64,000 nucleotides of DNA from Litomosoides sigmodontis (lineage: Eukaryota > Nematoda > Chromadorea > Rhabditida > Onchocercidae): contig OY718805.1 of NCBI GenBank assembly GCA_963070105.1, forward strand, positions 2,617,501 through 2,681,500. Direction: 5' to 3'. Below the pieces are notes generated by a model. It had not been told where the DNA came from, made no database searches, and was given only the letters and a program-made list of their open reading frames with translations. A program made the translations under genes and the position numbers. Positions 20,301-32,956 of this stretch are shown in pieces. Position 1 is the stretch's first letter; each line of letters opens with the position of its first letter.

Positions 20301-23300
20301 TTTTTTTTGCATTGCAAAATTGTAATGATTTTTAGGGACAATTGTGGGTGCTTTAATTAAATCAACAAATGCTGAAACGAAAATTAAATATGCAATTGTT
20401 GGAAATGATAATGATTATTTTGAAATTGACAAAAAGGTTGCTCTTCCTAAATATTAAAAGTGAAATTATAAGTGGTGGCTGGCAAAGTATTTCGTTGAAA
20501 TATCATTTGAATAAAATAATTTAGAAATTAAAACGAAACGGAAGCAACAATTAGCAACAATTTAATTCTCTTTTTATTTTGTAGGGTACAATTCGTACGC
20601 TTTTACCGGTTGATTACGAGAAGAAATCGGTGTTTCACCCAATCATAAATGCTTCCTACGATAATGGACCATTCACATTACTGCCGGTAATTAATTCCCT
20701 CTCTCTAACGTTTATATTCTGATTTTCAAATTTCATTTCAAATGTAGCAAAAAAATCAGGTGGAAATTAGAATTACAAAAAAAAAGCAATTTAGCAGTTT
20801 GGTAAATTAGATTATTAATGACTGACAAGACAATATTAAACCATTAAGTTATTGATGATCAATAAGTGTACGATATTTAAATAATAGTTAAAATAAATTA
20901 ATAAGTCAAAAGTTTTACCAAATATTTATGATTCGATCATTGATCAATTAGCTACAAATAAGGCATTCGTTTCATTTTTCATTTGTAGTTGTTTTTTCTT
21001 CTTCTTCACCTATTGTCACTGGCAGGTAACGATTAATGTTGCGGATGAAAATGATGTTAGACCACGATTTCCGGAACGTTCATATTCGGCAACAATAATG
21101 GAAAATAGTCCGATAAATATGTTTATAATTAATGCTCCGGTTCGTAGTGAGATTTAAATTGATGCTAGCTTGTTTCGTCGGAAAATTGATTAGAGTAACT
21201 CGCGGGATCTAAATTAGTATGCAAATTTATGCTTGGTAAAATAAAATTCAAATTTTAATTTCAAAAAGTTTTCATGCTATTCTGAATTTCAATTAGTATG
21301 CGGATGGATGTTTAATATAATAAAATGAAATTAAAATTTTTTAACTTCAAGGAGGTTTCACATACTGTCAGGCAATTGATAACGATTCCAATGTTGAATA
21401 CTCGCTAATGATGAGCAACGATTCGTTAGCTTTATCATCGCTGTTGCGTGTTGACGCGGAAGGTAGCATTCGTAACGTGTTACCGTTATTTGGCCTGGAA
21501 GGAAGGTATCAGTTTGCGATTGTTGCTCGAGATGGTCCGTACACCGGTGCGTCTGCTACCGTCTTCCTCACCATTTTGCCAACTTCAAAATGTCAACCAA
21601 CTTTTCCGGAAAGTGTTTCAGATGTCATTTATGTTAATGAGGTGGGCTTGCTGCTTCCTTCTCATGAAATTTCAGCTCGTTGACTCATTTCACTAATTGG
21701 GAATGAGTCAGCACAGGATTGAGTGATGAACTAACATTGTCATTAAAGCAAAGAATGTCGTAATTGAACTTGTAGCTCGTACGTAACTGGAAGAAAACTT
21801 TGATAAAAATGAAGTTAAAATTAGTTGAATGATTTAAACGACCACATTAGTTTATTATCCTATTTAAAATATTAATTAAAACTTTTCTCATTATTACTTA
21901 TTAAATGGCGGAATTGTAGAACGAATTTCCCGGTTCAATATTAGCAAAATTCTACGGTGTCGTGCCAGGTGAAGAGTGTCAGATAACTTACGCGATATGG
22001 AATGGCGTAAAATATGCAACTGAAACGGAATTATTCATAATTGATGCAGAAACCGGTGAATTAAAAGCCAAAGGAATGTTTGATTGTGAAGAAACCGATC
22101 GATATGGTGTAAGTTTTAGATGAATAACGTGTACCGGATTGCACAACTGGACTCGGATTCACAAATACCTTTGAATGTAAATTTGATTTTATTTGAAATG
22201 AGAAAAATGAAATTTTCCAGTTACTGTTACCCAATCACTCTGTCACTTTTCATTAATGCTAATTTAACGGTGTACACGTCTTTCATTACAGCTCGTTGTT
22301 GCTGCATTCAGCGGTGACCTGTTCGCTGAATTAGACGTTGAGGTTCGCGTCATTGATCGAAATGATAATCCCATAGAAGTTATCGACGATCACGTTTTCT
22401 TCAGTATACGTGAGGATGAGAGTGTCGGTAGGTTGTTTTGCGTGGTATATGTGTAATAAAAATTTCCCACATTTTGTTAACTTATCACGTACGTAAACGT
22501 CAAAAATTTTGCGAACTATGTCATTGTGTGATAGATGTAATTATTTATTTAGAAAATACAATAACTGTCTGCAACAGCAAAATGTTGCACAAATTCTGAT
22601 AATGCTAGGATTTTATAAATTTCAAATTTTACGTACAAATTATTTACGCTCGGTTCATCAGTCGACTGACACTTTAAAATAAGAGGAGAATGAAATTTAG
22701 CGGTAAAATTCTGATTTTAATTTAATTATGGGTAATTTCAGGCCTTCCCATAACTAAAATTCGTGCGTTTGATCGAGACAGAAGTGACAGCGTGTACTTC
22801 CACTTAAGAGATGGTAATGGCAAATTTACAATTGGTCGTACGGACGGCATCTTGAAATTAGCTGATGAATTGGATCGAGAAGAGCAAGATTTCTATGAGT
22901 AAGCATAACTCACACATGCATATCTCGAATGCGTGAAAATTTTTAAGATGAAATAAATTAACGACAGGATTCCAGACGCTTCTTTGAATATCTCATTTGC
23001 AATTTCAGGCTTCATGTAATGCTGACCAATTCGGTCGAACCACCGGATGCTGAAAACGATGTGGTATTTGCCACTGTACAAATTATGGTATTAGATGTGT
23101 AAGTTTTTGAGCAATTCAAAATATTCGATTAATTTGAAAGCGGTCAGATATTAAAGGTCAAATTCACTGCTTTAAAATGATAATGACAGCGATTAGTGCT
23201 ATTCAGATGAAAAGTGAAGCTGTGATAACTGAAATTAATACTTCAAACGAATGAAATAAAATAGGATAAAAAGGGATGCAGAAATAGCGACAATCTGAAC

Positions 23301-26109
23301 TTGAAATGGTAATTAATTAATTTAATTTTTACTTCAGAAATGATAATGGGCCAATATTTGAAAGTGGTATGTATCAGAAAGCAATTGGACATGATGCGAT
23401 AGCAGGAATGGAAATTGCTAAAGTTGTAGCGGTGGATCCAGACTTATTCAACTCTTCTTCACCAAGTGATATCTTTCATCTTATCTGTGATAAGGTTATC
23501 AGTAATGGGTGTGTCTACGTGTGTGATATGTTATCAAAGATGATAGCCCCTTCTTATAGCTCATTATGCAGTATTTCGTTCAGATTCCGGTTCGGTGCAC
23601 TATCAAATCGATGAAACAATCTATCGATACGCGGATCAGGTTACGCAAGCAACAGGTTTCATCGGCATAGATGAGAAATCAGGAATTGTACGCTTAGCTC
23701 AACCAACGTTCTTTGCGCCAGGTGGCGTATTTGAGACGCGTATAACGAGTACCGATCTTTCTGATACACTTTCACATGTTAATACCACTACATTGAAGGT
23801 AAATTTCGAACGAATCGCTCTCGATCTTTTTAAATTAATTCTTCTTTTCCATAGATTAGTGTTTCACGTTTTCATACAAAGATGAACAAGCGATGAGAGA
23901 TGAATGCTTACTTCTTTAAGAATGACAATATACTACAATCGCATTTTTACTTTTAAAAACATTACTTTTAGCAAAAACTTTTAGAAACATTACTTTTACT
24001 TTTAAAAACATTACTTTTAGCAAAAACTTTTACTTTTAAAAACATTACTTTTAGCAAAAACTTTTAAAAACATTACTTTTACTTTTAAAAACATTACTTT
24101 TAGCAAAAAAAAAGGAAGCTTCAATACTACTGCTACTGCTACTGCTACTATTAGTAGTAGGAACGATAGTTGGATATAAGTATTAAAGGCTAAGCATTGA
24201 ATCTAAATGGCTTTCTCAGTTCTTCCACTAACATTTTCAAATGATTGTTTGCATTTAAAAATAAGTAAGAGAAAACTATTGGAAATTATTTGCTTTTCTT
24301 TCGGTGTGGATATACGATGCATTATTACATGTTGTACAAATGGATATCGTTGAAAACCCCAAAAATTTGGATGTTAATGGATTGGATAATTTAACCGAGT
24401 TAGTTAGTTTGATGCTTTCATTTGTAGCTAAATAAAAGTTCACTTAATTTGCGATAATTGTTCGTTTATATTTCTATATGTTTAAATTTTAATTGTCTTA
24501 GAATTATTGGTGAAATGTGTGAATGTGAAGTGCTATTATTAAATGTAAAATATATAAATTCGGACGGACATCTATTACGTGAAGCAGTACGAGCACAATT
24601 TCTATTCATCAACCGAACTAACGATGTACTCCTTTCGGCTGAGCAAGCTATGTCAATTATCGATAAAAATGCGCTAAATTCAAAAGGCGCAACGTCAAAA
24701 TTAAATGCGCTCTCAAAGGCAAACATTTTGAATTTCCTAATTTGATTAACTTTTATCACATTTCATGCAAATTGCAATTGAATTGAAAATATTTCTTGTT
24801 ATGTAAATTCGAAATTTTACCTCTTAGAAATGTACCTTCATACATAACATTTCAAAATATTCATTTGACTTTTCCAAATTTCTCTGTTCTCTGCGTGTTT
24901 TTGATATTATCATCTCAAAGCTTCATTCCCTCTCAGAAGCAGTAATCGTTCAACTTTGCATAACAAAATTTCAACTTCAAAAAAAATGAACTTTAACAAG
25001 GAATTGTTCATTTTGAAAATTTATTTTTAGAAAATATAAATTAAAAACTTCAATAATTTCTTTCTATTATTTTCTCGCATTTTCACTAAAATTCTTTTTC
25101 AGTACTCCATTGATGCAATAAAATTACCAGAAGCAGTACCATACGTACGTTTACGTGAAGCAAGTCTTCTCTTAGCAATCTTCACATTTTTGATCCTTTT
25201 TGTACTGACTGTATTTGCTATGATTCTATGCTATTATCGTTCCAAGTAAGTCCTCTTTCATTTCTAATTTTAATTTTTATACGAATAAATTTCCAATAAA
25301 TTTCAAAACTATTTCTCACATTAATTTCTTCCTATGCCTTATTCTTTCATTTGGTTATTAGTCAATCAATAAAAATTTTTAATTAATCATGAAACTACAG
25401 TTTTATTTTAATTATCACTTCAACTGTGCTACCTCCTTTTTTTATTTGACATTTCGATTTTATTTTATTAATTTAGTTGACTAAAACTCCTAACAATTTC
25501 ATCATTCTTCACTGCTGAAATGATAAATTATATTGATTGATCAGTCTTTTGCATTTATTAGTACCTCTTACAGATTCTTACGTGAAAAGAAAATGTACGA
25601 AGATGAAAAGAAAGCGGCAGGATCAATGAATAAAATCAATCGTCACAAACAACCATTAGGAGGTGTGAAATCGGTACAACATAATCTAAGGTAAGCATTA
25701 TTGAATTTTAATATTAAATTAACGCTTTATTTTTCATTAAAAAAGAAAATGGCCTCTCTGCAAAAACTTAATTGCTCATTTTTTTGAATTGCAAAATTTT
25801 GATGCATAAAAATGCACGAATTGTTTTTATTATTCTAATAAAACAATGTTTATTCTAAATAGAAGTTAGAGATAATTTAGCTTACTATTTCCAAAACTTC
25901 AATTGTATTTTTATTTCAATTTTCTGAAGAAAACACTTTTCAGGGAAAGATATCCGAATGCGACGGATGAGAACGTCTATGCTACGCAAGAAATTAAAAT
26001 GTTGGTCGGGTTGGATGATACAATGAAGCGGGTGCGATATGGGTGCGATAACAATAAAAACATTAATCATTCGCAATTAGAAGTAAAAAATATGAAAGTT
26101 TATGAATGA
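14375..26109 (+). CDS. Divergent single-pass cadherin, about 27 exons
   Basis: Predicted calcium-dependent adhesion receptor of the plasma membrane. Exons by phase continuity: 14375-14437 (signal peptide, tentative donor), 15587-15739, 16222-16374, 16630-16691, 16930-17287, 17652-17804, 17975-18163, 18359-18488, 18810-19088, 19232-19264, 19405-19632, 19847-20038, 20336-20436, 20585-20686, 21026-21139, 21372-21641, 21920-22108, 22292-22427, 22742-22898, 23009-23098, 23338-23465, 23584-23798, 23855-23889 (weak), 24502-24718, 25103-25245, 25574-25690, 25944-26109. This gives about 1390 residues. Cadherin hallmarks include LDVNDNGPIF and IDRNDNP calcium-binding linkers, and strand-A motifs such as ITENAPIGT, IPESATVGT and IREDESVG. 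The N-terminal repeats are too degenerate to count safely. A Cys-containing non-repeat segment (about residues 1178-1249) precedes one transmembrane helix (about 1270-1293) and a basic tail of about 97 residues. The donors after 18488 and 24718 are GC. The exact family within cadherins is not assigned. Confidence 0.88.
23946..24107 (+). repeat. Minisatellite of ACTTTTAAAAACATT / AGCAAAA units in a cadherin intron
   Basis: Interleaved copies of two short blocks, one containing TTTTAAAAACATTACTTTT and one AGCAAAAACTTTT, repeated about five times with rearranged order. It fills part of the intron before the membrane-proximal cadherin exon at 24502. Confidence 0.9.
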
Positions 26110-27162
26110 AAAATGTTTCAACAACAATTGCTATTAAAATTAGAATTAAATTGTGTAGATTTAAATGACAGGATAGAAAGAGCAGATATTGAAATGAACT
26201 GATATTTTGTGCTGACATTAGTATCATTTTTGTATTACATCAGAATCATTCTATGATAAATTTGATTAACACTTGAAGAGAAAGAAAAATAACCTTATCT
26301 TAATGAGAAAATGATTTTTTTATCATACTTAATGAATTGAATTTAATGGAATGAAACGAGATAGTGCTGACAATTCACCATAATTTCAATGTATATTTCT
26401 CATGATCGTACTTATTTAGCAATAATATTAGAATTTTTAAAAAAATTTAATTTTCACATATTTCATCACTATATCACAAGACGACGTCACTGATATCGAT
26501 TGATATAAAAATCATTTTCAACAAGACTTTTACTAACAGTAGAAGGCAGTACTGTGAATTAAGATAACCGAAAGTAATACATCTAATGAGATGTATGCAT
26601 TTAAATATTACTCATATTTTTATTATACGTAATTTTCCACTTCCTCTCTCTCTTCAAAATAATTGGAAAAATAAAAATTTGTTTAAAATGTGGGAGAGTT
26701 AATTGGCAATAAAATACAAGAAATGCTAAACATTTTCGTAACTACAACCATACATTTTAATGAAAAGATGAATGAAGCACTTTTGAAATTATAAGATTTT
26801 TTGAGGTTAGTTTCACTGCTTCATTATGTCAAAAAAATGCATGCTTCCCTATCTTTTAGTAGTGTAAAATACAAAGATACATTCTCGCCCAAGAATTTGA
26901 CTGCAAAATTCCGTTCGTTCCTTGGAGTATGTAGGTGCAAGAGAGTCCTGAACAATTCTCTTTCCGATAAGTATGGATGCAAAACACAAAAGTGACAAAA
27001 ATCTTTTTCTTTGAGCCCTTCACGTGAAGTCCCGCAAAATACAATTCATGTACACCAACAAATAACGATATAACTCAAAAAGTGAAACGAAACAGCAAAG
27101 GGAATTGAACGATAAAAAATACATAATTGTTTTCACATCTGGGGATTGCTGTAAACCTATCC
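26110..27162. other. Convergent intergenic region, 3' UTRs of cadherin and GLE1
   Basis: AT-rich sequence between two converging stop codons. AATAAA-type signals occur on the plus strand, for example in the AT-rich stretch near 26707-26714. No further gene is seen. Confidence 0.55.
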
Positions 27163-30100
27163 TCATGAGCGAAATGATAACAAACAATCATCAATTGTAA
27201 ATCTGAGGGATGTCAAATAGTTTTCGGCAACATTCCGAACAGTTTCATCCACTTTTGAATCATTTTCGACCAATGCAGTTTTTGTTAGTGAAGCTCTCCA
27301 GTGCGGGAGAACAAATCTGTTGATTAGAATCACCAACTTTTCCATTTGTCTACCATACACTTTATGCAACATAGTCCAATATTGCTAAAAATTTTATTAA
27401 ACTAAAAGGAAAGGATTAAATTTAAACTTTAAAAGTTTTCAACAGTCACTCATCTCACACCCGACTTAATTGAATTTGATATGTATTTTGAAAACAAAGC
27501 TCATTCTCAACAAAATGTTTAGAAGTTTTAGAGAGAGGCCTTTCTCTATTTTTAATCGATCACAGTAAAAAGTAAGGTGATGCGTTCAGCAAAACTACAA
27601 GTGAGGAAATCATTTACACTAGAACGCACTCTACTTTTTTTGTCTTCAAGAAAAACTTCAATCTCTTAAATCTACAACTACGGACATTTGGTAGGAAATT
27701 TAACTAAATAATGCCTTTAAAATTTCTGTTATCAATGTAGCACCGAAAGCCGAATTATCAGCAGCTGTTACAGCGATCATTTTCCACATCAGTCCTAAAC
27801 CATGACTGCCTGGTGTTGCTTGAAGATCAGCACCTGAACTAGACATCTTCAAGGCAATGAATAAACTTATGATAGCGACTTCACGACTATGCCATGCTAC
27901 CATTGTTTCAGCGAATCTTTCCGAACGATTCTTTAAATCCAGAATGTGCTTTAAGCTGAAAAATAAAGAATACCACGAAAATTTAGAAAACCGCTGAAAT
28001 CTATTTAACAAATATTATCACGAGGACAGTCTGTTAATACATGTTCACGATAACACGCAACTTATCCCATCAGTAAATCTCACTTTGATACAACAGGCCT
28101 ATTACCCTACCTAACAAATACTTATAACTCCTTAATTCCAACGACAAACACATGTGTAAGATAAAAAAATACACGCAATAATAAAGATAGAAAATATAGA
28201 AACAAGTGTACCATTGATTATGATTGACCGCCAAAAGAGACGATGCGATAAATAATTTTCCATACAAAAGTTTGGAAAAAGTAATTGAGGACGAAGCTAG
28301 TAATGACAGAATGGCAGCCACTACTCTTAAGAGACTTATATCCTGTGAAACAAGACCCTGGAAACATAACATTATAGGATGAATATAAAAGAAAAGGACA
28401 TAAGTCACAAATGACATATCAAATAAAACATTCAGAATACTCTGGTAAGCCAATTTTTACAAATATCCTACATAGGCCTAAAATTCATAACCAATCATGC
28501 CGTTTGGTTGGAAAAAAACTTTTCAGATCTATTTCAAAATACAAAATACAATTACGAAAAAAAATCAAAGTTAATTGAAATTATGTGACTAAAAATCTGT
28601 TGCAAATATCCTTGTCAAATAAGATTAAAGTTTGAAACCAAACGATACTGGTGGAAAGCATAGGAAAAACAAAAAAATCAATGAATTACCATATATGTGT
28701 CGATAATATGAACCATAGCCCAATTACGAGCCAATCCATCATCTTTTAAGTTAACCATTTTGTCATTAAAACCATGAACTGTCAAGCCATTAAGTAAATT
28801 GCTAAAGAAACTAACAATTTGATCAATATCACTTCGTTTTGCAAATTTTTTTGTTGATACCGAAATCTTCTCCTTTATAGTACATTTAAGTTCATTCTAC
28901 AATAAGTTATATATTAAAATGTTAGATATTTATTGGTGATTTTTGTGAATACCATTTAAACAAATATTATACATAATATCTCAAGTTAATTCACCCATCC
29001 TAAAATTGGTTGATATTACTGAATAACAAAAGTTACGATAAGTAATACCTTCAGATGTCCCGAAATTCTCGGAAAAACTTATAGCGCAAAAAATTACTTT
29101 GATAGTATCATTTATATCGGCTGTGTTTGCCATAAAAGTTCGTGCGAAAGCTATTTCGCATCCATAAATCTGGTGATTGGGAGTTTTAATATCTGTATCA
29201 TTTGATGCTGTGCTGCTTACAGTTAAAGATTCTAATTTTGGTAATGATTCAGCTGTCGATTTATCACCGCTTGCGGTAGCAGTGGTCCTTGCATCGTTCG
29301 ACAGAGCTAAAATTCTTTAACTTGAAGAACAAGTCATACAGAGGTTTCGTAAAACTCGGAAAATTCAAACAAATTCATAATCTCAAGAAGAAGTGTGGAC
29401 ATTATTTTATAATAATAGTAGAAAAACTTACACTGTTCTTCCACAATCTGTTGCAAAGGCCATGAAGTACTCCTTGAAGCTGACGATCTGCATGAGGAAA
29501 CAGAATCCGTCCTCGTAAGCGTTGCATGACCACTTTTCAATGTTTCTGAGGAAACAGAAGTAGGTGTGCTGCTTTTTTGAGGACAAAAGACAAATGAAGG
29601 CGAAATATTAAGCTGTTGCTGAATTATTGGTGTCGAATATGACAGGGGTGACGTCGGAGCAGTGGGCACATGAAACGATGTTATTCGACTACCAATGGAC
29701 GGAACTTCCCTGATGGTTGGCATCGGACTAGTAGCTGCTGCTAAAGAGGATGTTGGATACATGTTCGATGTCATTTTATCAATAACAGCTGCTGTAGAAG
29801 AGACCGACACAGAAGGTTCTGTTGGTAGCTGAGATTTTAGTGCAGTGGAAATCGATTCTGCTAGCAATGCAGGTTTAGAAACGGAATTATGTGATAATTC
29901 CGAACCACTAATGTTTGCTAATGGACCAAGAACGCATTCTGATTCGGGAACATATCTTTTGCTGAAACAGGTAGAATGGCAAATAACTGAACTGTGACGC
30001 AGCCTATGACACTACGCATATTTAAACGACTTGAAACTTATTATGCTTGCTTCGTTTATTAACAGTTATCTGACTTCAAAGAACTAAAGGTGCCTGGTAT

Positions 30101-30567
30101 GTTCAATAAAATTTGATTGAACAACCAATCCAGTCAGAAAATGACAAGTGAAAAAGAGTCAGTAAAAGTAAAATAGGAAAAACTTACCCTAGTCTTTTCC
30201 AGAACGATTCTTCTAGCTCTTTTTTCTGCTGTGCCAGAAATAATTCCAACACTAGACGTTCGCGGGGCTAAAATGACCATGCATTAGTGGTTAAAAAAAG
30301 ATTTCCTGTTTTACTAATTCTACCATATATAGCTCGTTGAGGATCTATACTTCACCTGCAGTACCCTAAATTATACCAGAGAGAGCTTACATAGAGATAG
30401 CTAGCAGGGTAACCACTTATAATGGGTGAAATTATCATTCCTGCTACCACAGAAGGGATAAGTGAAATACACCAGAAAGTTCATCCTGCATTTCATTTTC
30501 TAACCAAGAAACTGTAAAACGAGTTGCATATTTCAGCGAAGAGATATATTTTCCACGCAAAACGCGC

Positions 30568-30602
<35 letters not shown>

Positions 30603-31395
30603 CACACACATGTAGAAAAACTTCAGAAATAAAGAAATACGAAGAACTTGACTAAAACACATTTTATGATAATATTAAAGACGATATAAATACCCTTGGC
30701 TGAAACTTCGCCATATGTTGCTTCAACTTTTCGTCAAAGTCGTGCAAGACTCTTTCACGTATCGCTTGACGAAGTTCTCTGCGCTCTTCTACTTTTTCTT
30801 CCAAATATGCGCACTGCTGACGTCGGATTTTCTCGATAAATGGTTTTGCGGACTCATAGCTCCCTTGGAGAACATTTGCACCCGGTGACGTAATGCACCA
30901 TGACGGATCGTTTTCATCATATTCACTGAAAAAAAAAAGTAAATAAAGATTACAGTGACAATAAGCCTGCAAAGAATTATAAAGAGCAGTTCTATTTTCC
31001 CCGTTCCTCCTTCCGCAAAAGAAGTATGAGTAATGCTAAAAAAAAATCAGTCAAGGCAAAAAATTCTTTGTTAAATTCCGAATTCATCACTATGAGGAGA
31101 CTGATTCAAAATTTTCCGAAATGCTTTTCCAATCAGTACATTAACTATAAAGACACAAAAAAAAAACAAAAAAAAGACATATCAAAGCTTCTCAAACCAT
31201 AACATCTGCTACTAAATAAAAAGTGAAAACGATGCTAGTCACAATAACTCGCGAAGTTCTTGAGTTTGGCATTCTGCACCTGCTTCAAAAGTTATGACTT
31301 AAGATTTAACATAACAGTTGTAACATTAAAGAAGCTTACAGTTCTTCTTCTGATATTCCGAAGTGGTTGGTGTGGAAGCCGAAACGGCTCGCCAT
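27163..31395 (-). CDS. GLE1: GLE1, mRNA export factor / DEAD-box activator
   Basis: GLE1 works at the cytoplasmic face of the nuclear pore, where with inositol hexakisphosphate it activates the DDX19/Dbp5 helicase to strip proteins from exported mRNA. Exons, 5' to 3' on the minus strand: 31395-31340, 30925-30694, 30267-30188, 29961-29432, 29306-29098, 28896-28690, 28357-28212, 27955-27715, 27384-27163. They keep phase and give 640 residues, against about 700 in human. Residues 19-122 form a charged coiled coil, 123-300 are a Ser/Thr/Pro-rich linker, and 370-640 match the all-helical GLE1 C-terminal domain. The last intron has a GC donor (27714-27713). Joining across it aligns without gaps to the human C terminus, with shared positions in LITEILK...VYGRQMEKLVILI. 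Without that intron the protein would stop early at about 27697. Identification rests on pattern similarity throughout the C-terminal half. Confidence 0.87.
30567..30610. repeat. (CA)n microsatellite in a GLE1 intron
   Basis: A CA array with one interruption, lying in the intron between GLE1 coding exons 2 and 3. Confidence 0.95.
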
Positions 31396-32956
31396 AGACA
31401 CTTATCGTTCTGCTGCACCAAACTACAAAAAAGCGACCTATACTTCTACGACACCTCCACCTCTCCACCGGCAAACAAGAATTAAAAATCATAAAGCAGC
31501 GCGGAAATAGCCCGAAATGCAAAACGTTAATCCCGAGGATTTAAACCGAGCATATTCTTCGGTGACATGACAGTCGTAGTAGGCGATGAGGTGATAATTC
31601 CGATTTCTTCGTTATGTGCGCATTCACGCACCTACGTTTTACTTAACTTCACTAAACTTAGTTCTATAATTATGCTAATTTTTGCTTGTAGTGCATAATT
31701 ACGAATTGGAAGTTAACCATTTTATTACTACGAAAAGCAGCAATTCAGTTTTGGCTGTTAAAATTGCGATAGGACATTGATCAATTTTTATACATTATCC
31801 GAGAGGGGATATGTTATTGTACTTTTTCAGTCATAATTACTTCATTAAAGTGGTAGTTTGATAGCATTTTCTTAGCAACGAATGAAGTGAGATGTACAAC
31901 GCAGAAAGTATTAATTTATTTCACGTAATAGAAATTTTAACATAAAAATCGAAAAAGAAATGGTACTTAAAGTGAACCCGTTAATTTACTATCAATTGAA
32001 AATTAACCAACACCTATCCTTAATTTCCACTCTAAAATTGAAATTAAAGCATGAATGGATTAATAAATTAGTAAATTATTGATTGAGTTATGCAGTAATT
32101 TGAAGTGTGAAAAATTTTCAAAACTTGCGAATAATTAATCACTTGCATCATCGTATATGAAATTTCCTTTTAACGATTGGATGACGTGTAATGGGGGGGG
32201 GAAGGCGGCGAAGTGTATGTTACAAATTATTCACACATTTTCAGCGGTTGCTCGCCTTGTCTTTCTTTTCAACTTCAGTGCAGCAGTTATACGTTTATCG
32301 ATGGACGATGTTAATTTTGTGTTTCCAAACAAACAAGCAACAATTTTCAAATAACTACTTTCTCTTCCTTTACTTCGTTAAATTTGTCATGAGAAAGTTT
32401 GAAACAAAAATCAATGTAACTTTATTAAATCGTACGATTGAATTTCTGTTCAATTTATTTGAAGTGTTCATTAGGAGAGGATCGATCTGAGGAGTGTTTT
32501 TTGCTAGGAATCTGAAAGTTTCAAACGAGTAGTTATGTTAACAGCGATAAACTTACAATTTTATGCCAACATATTGGAGAGCAACTAATGTTACTGCCTA
32601 TTTAATTTCAGTTACTTTCTATAATACATTGATCAGCATATTGATTGATCACTTTCATTGATTTTCGTTGCCGTGACTTTTCACTTGCTAAACTAATAAT
32701 TCTCTAAAAATTTTCCAGACCTTTATACTTTCAGATTTTCTTATCGAAGCTTTTGTTACTTGAGCGTACCTGAGCAGAAATAGAAAAGCGCAATATTTCT
32801 TATTGATGAAGTTAACAACTTCTAACTTAGGTATATTTTTCTCAGCAATTTTATATTGTCATTTGTTTTAAACAAATTTTTTTCATCTGAAATCAAATTC
32901 AATTTTTAATTCAACCTCATCTCTACTAGCGTGAACTGAGCGATCTTATTTGCTCC
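31396..32956. other. Divergent intergenic region between GLE1 and SQOR
   Basis: About 1.56 kb between two start codons on opposite strands, so it should hold both promoters and 5' UTRs. It is AT-rich, with an eight-G run near 32194-32202. No clear box elements or additional exons were recognised. Confidence 0.6.

Noticed and set aside
27697..27715. Natural stop of GLE1 at this point
   Set aside because: The next exon (27384-27163) matches the GLE1 C terminus in phase, so the stop is read as intronic behind a GC donor.
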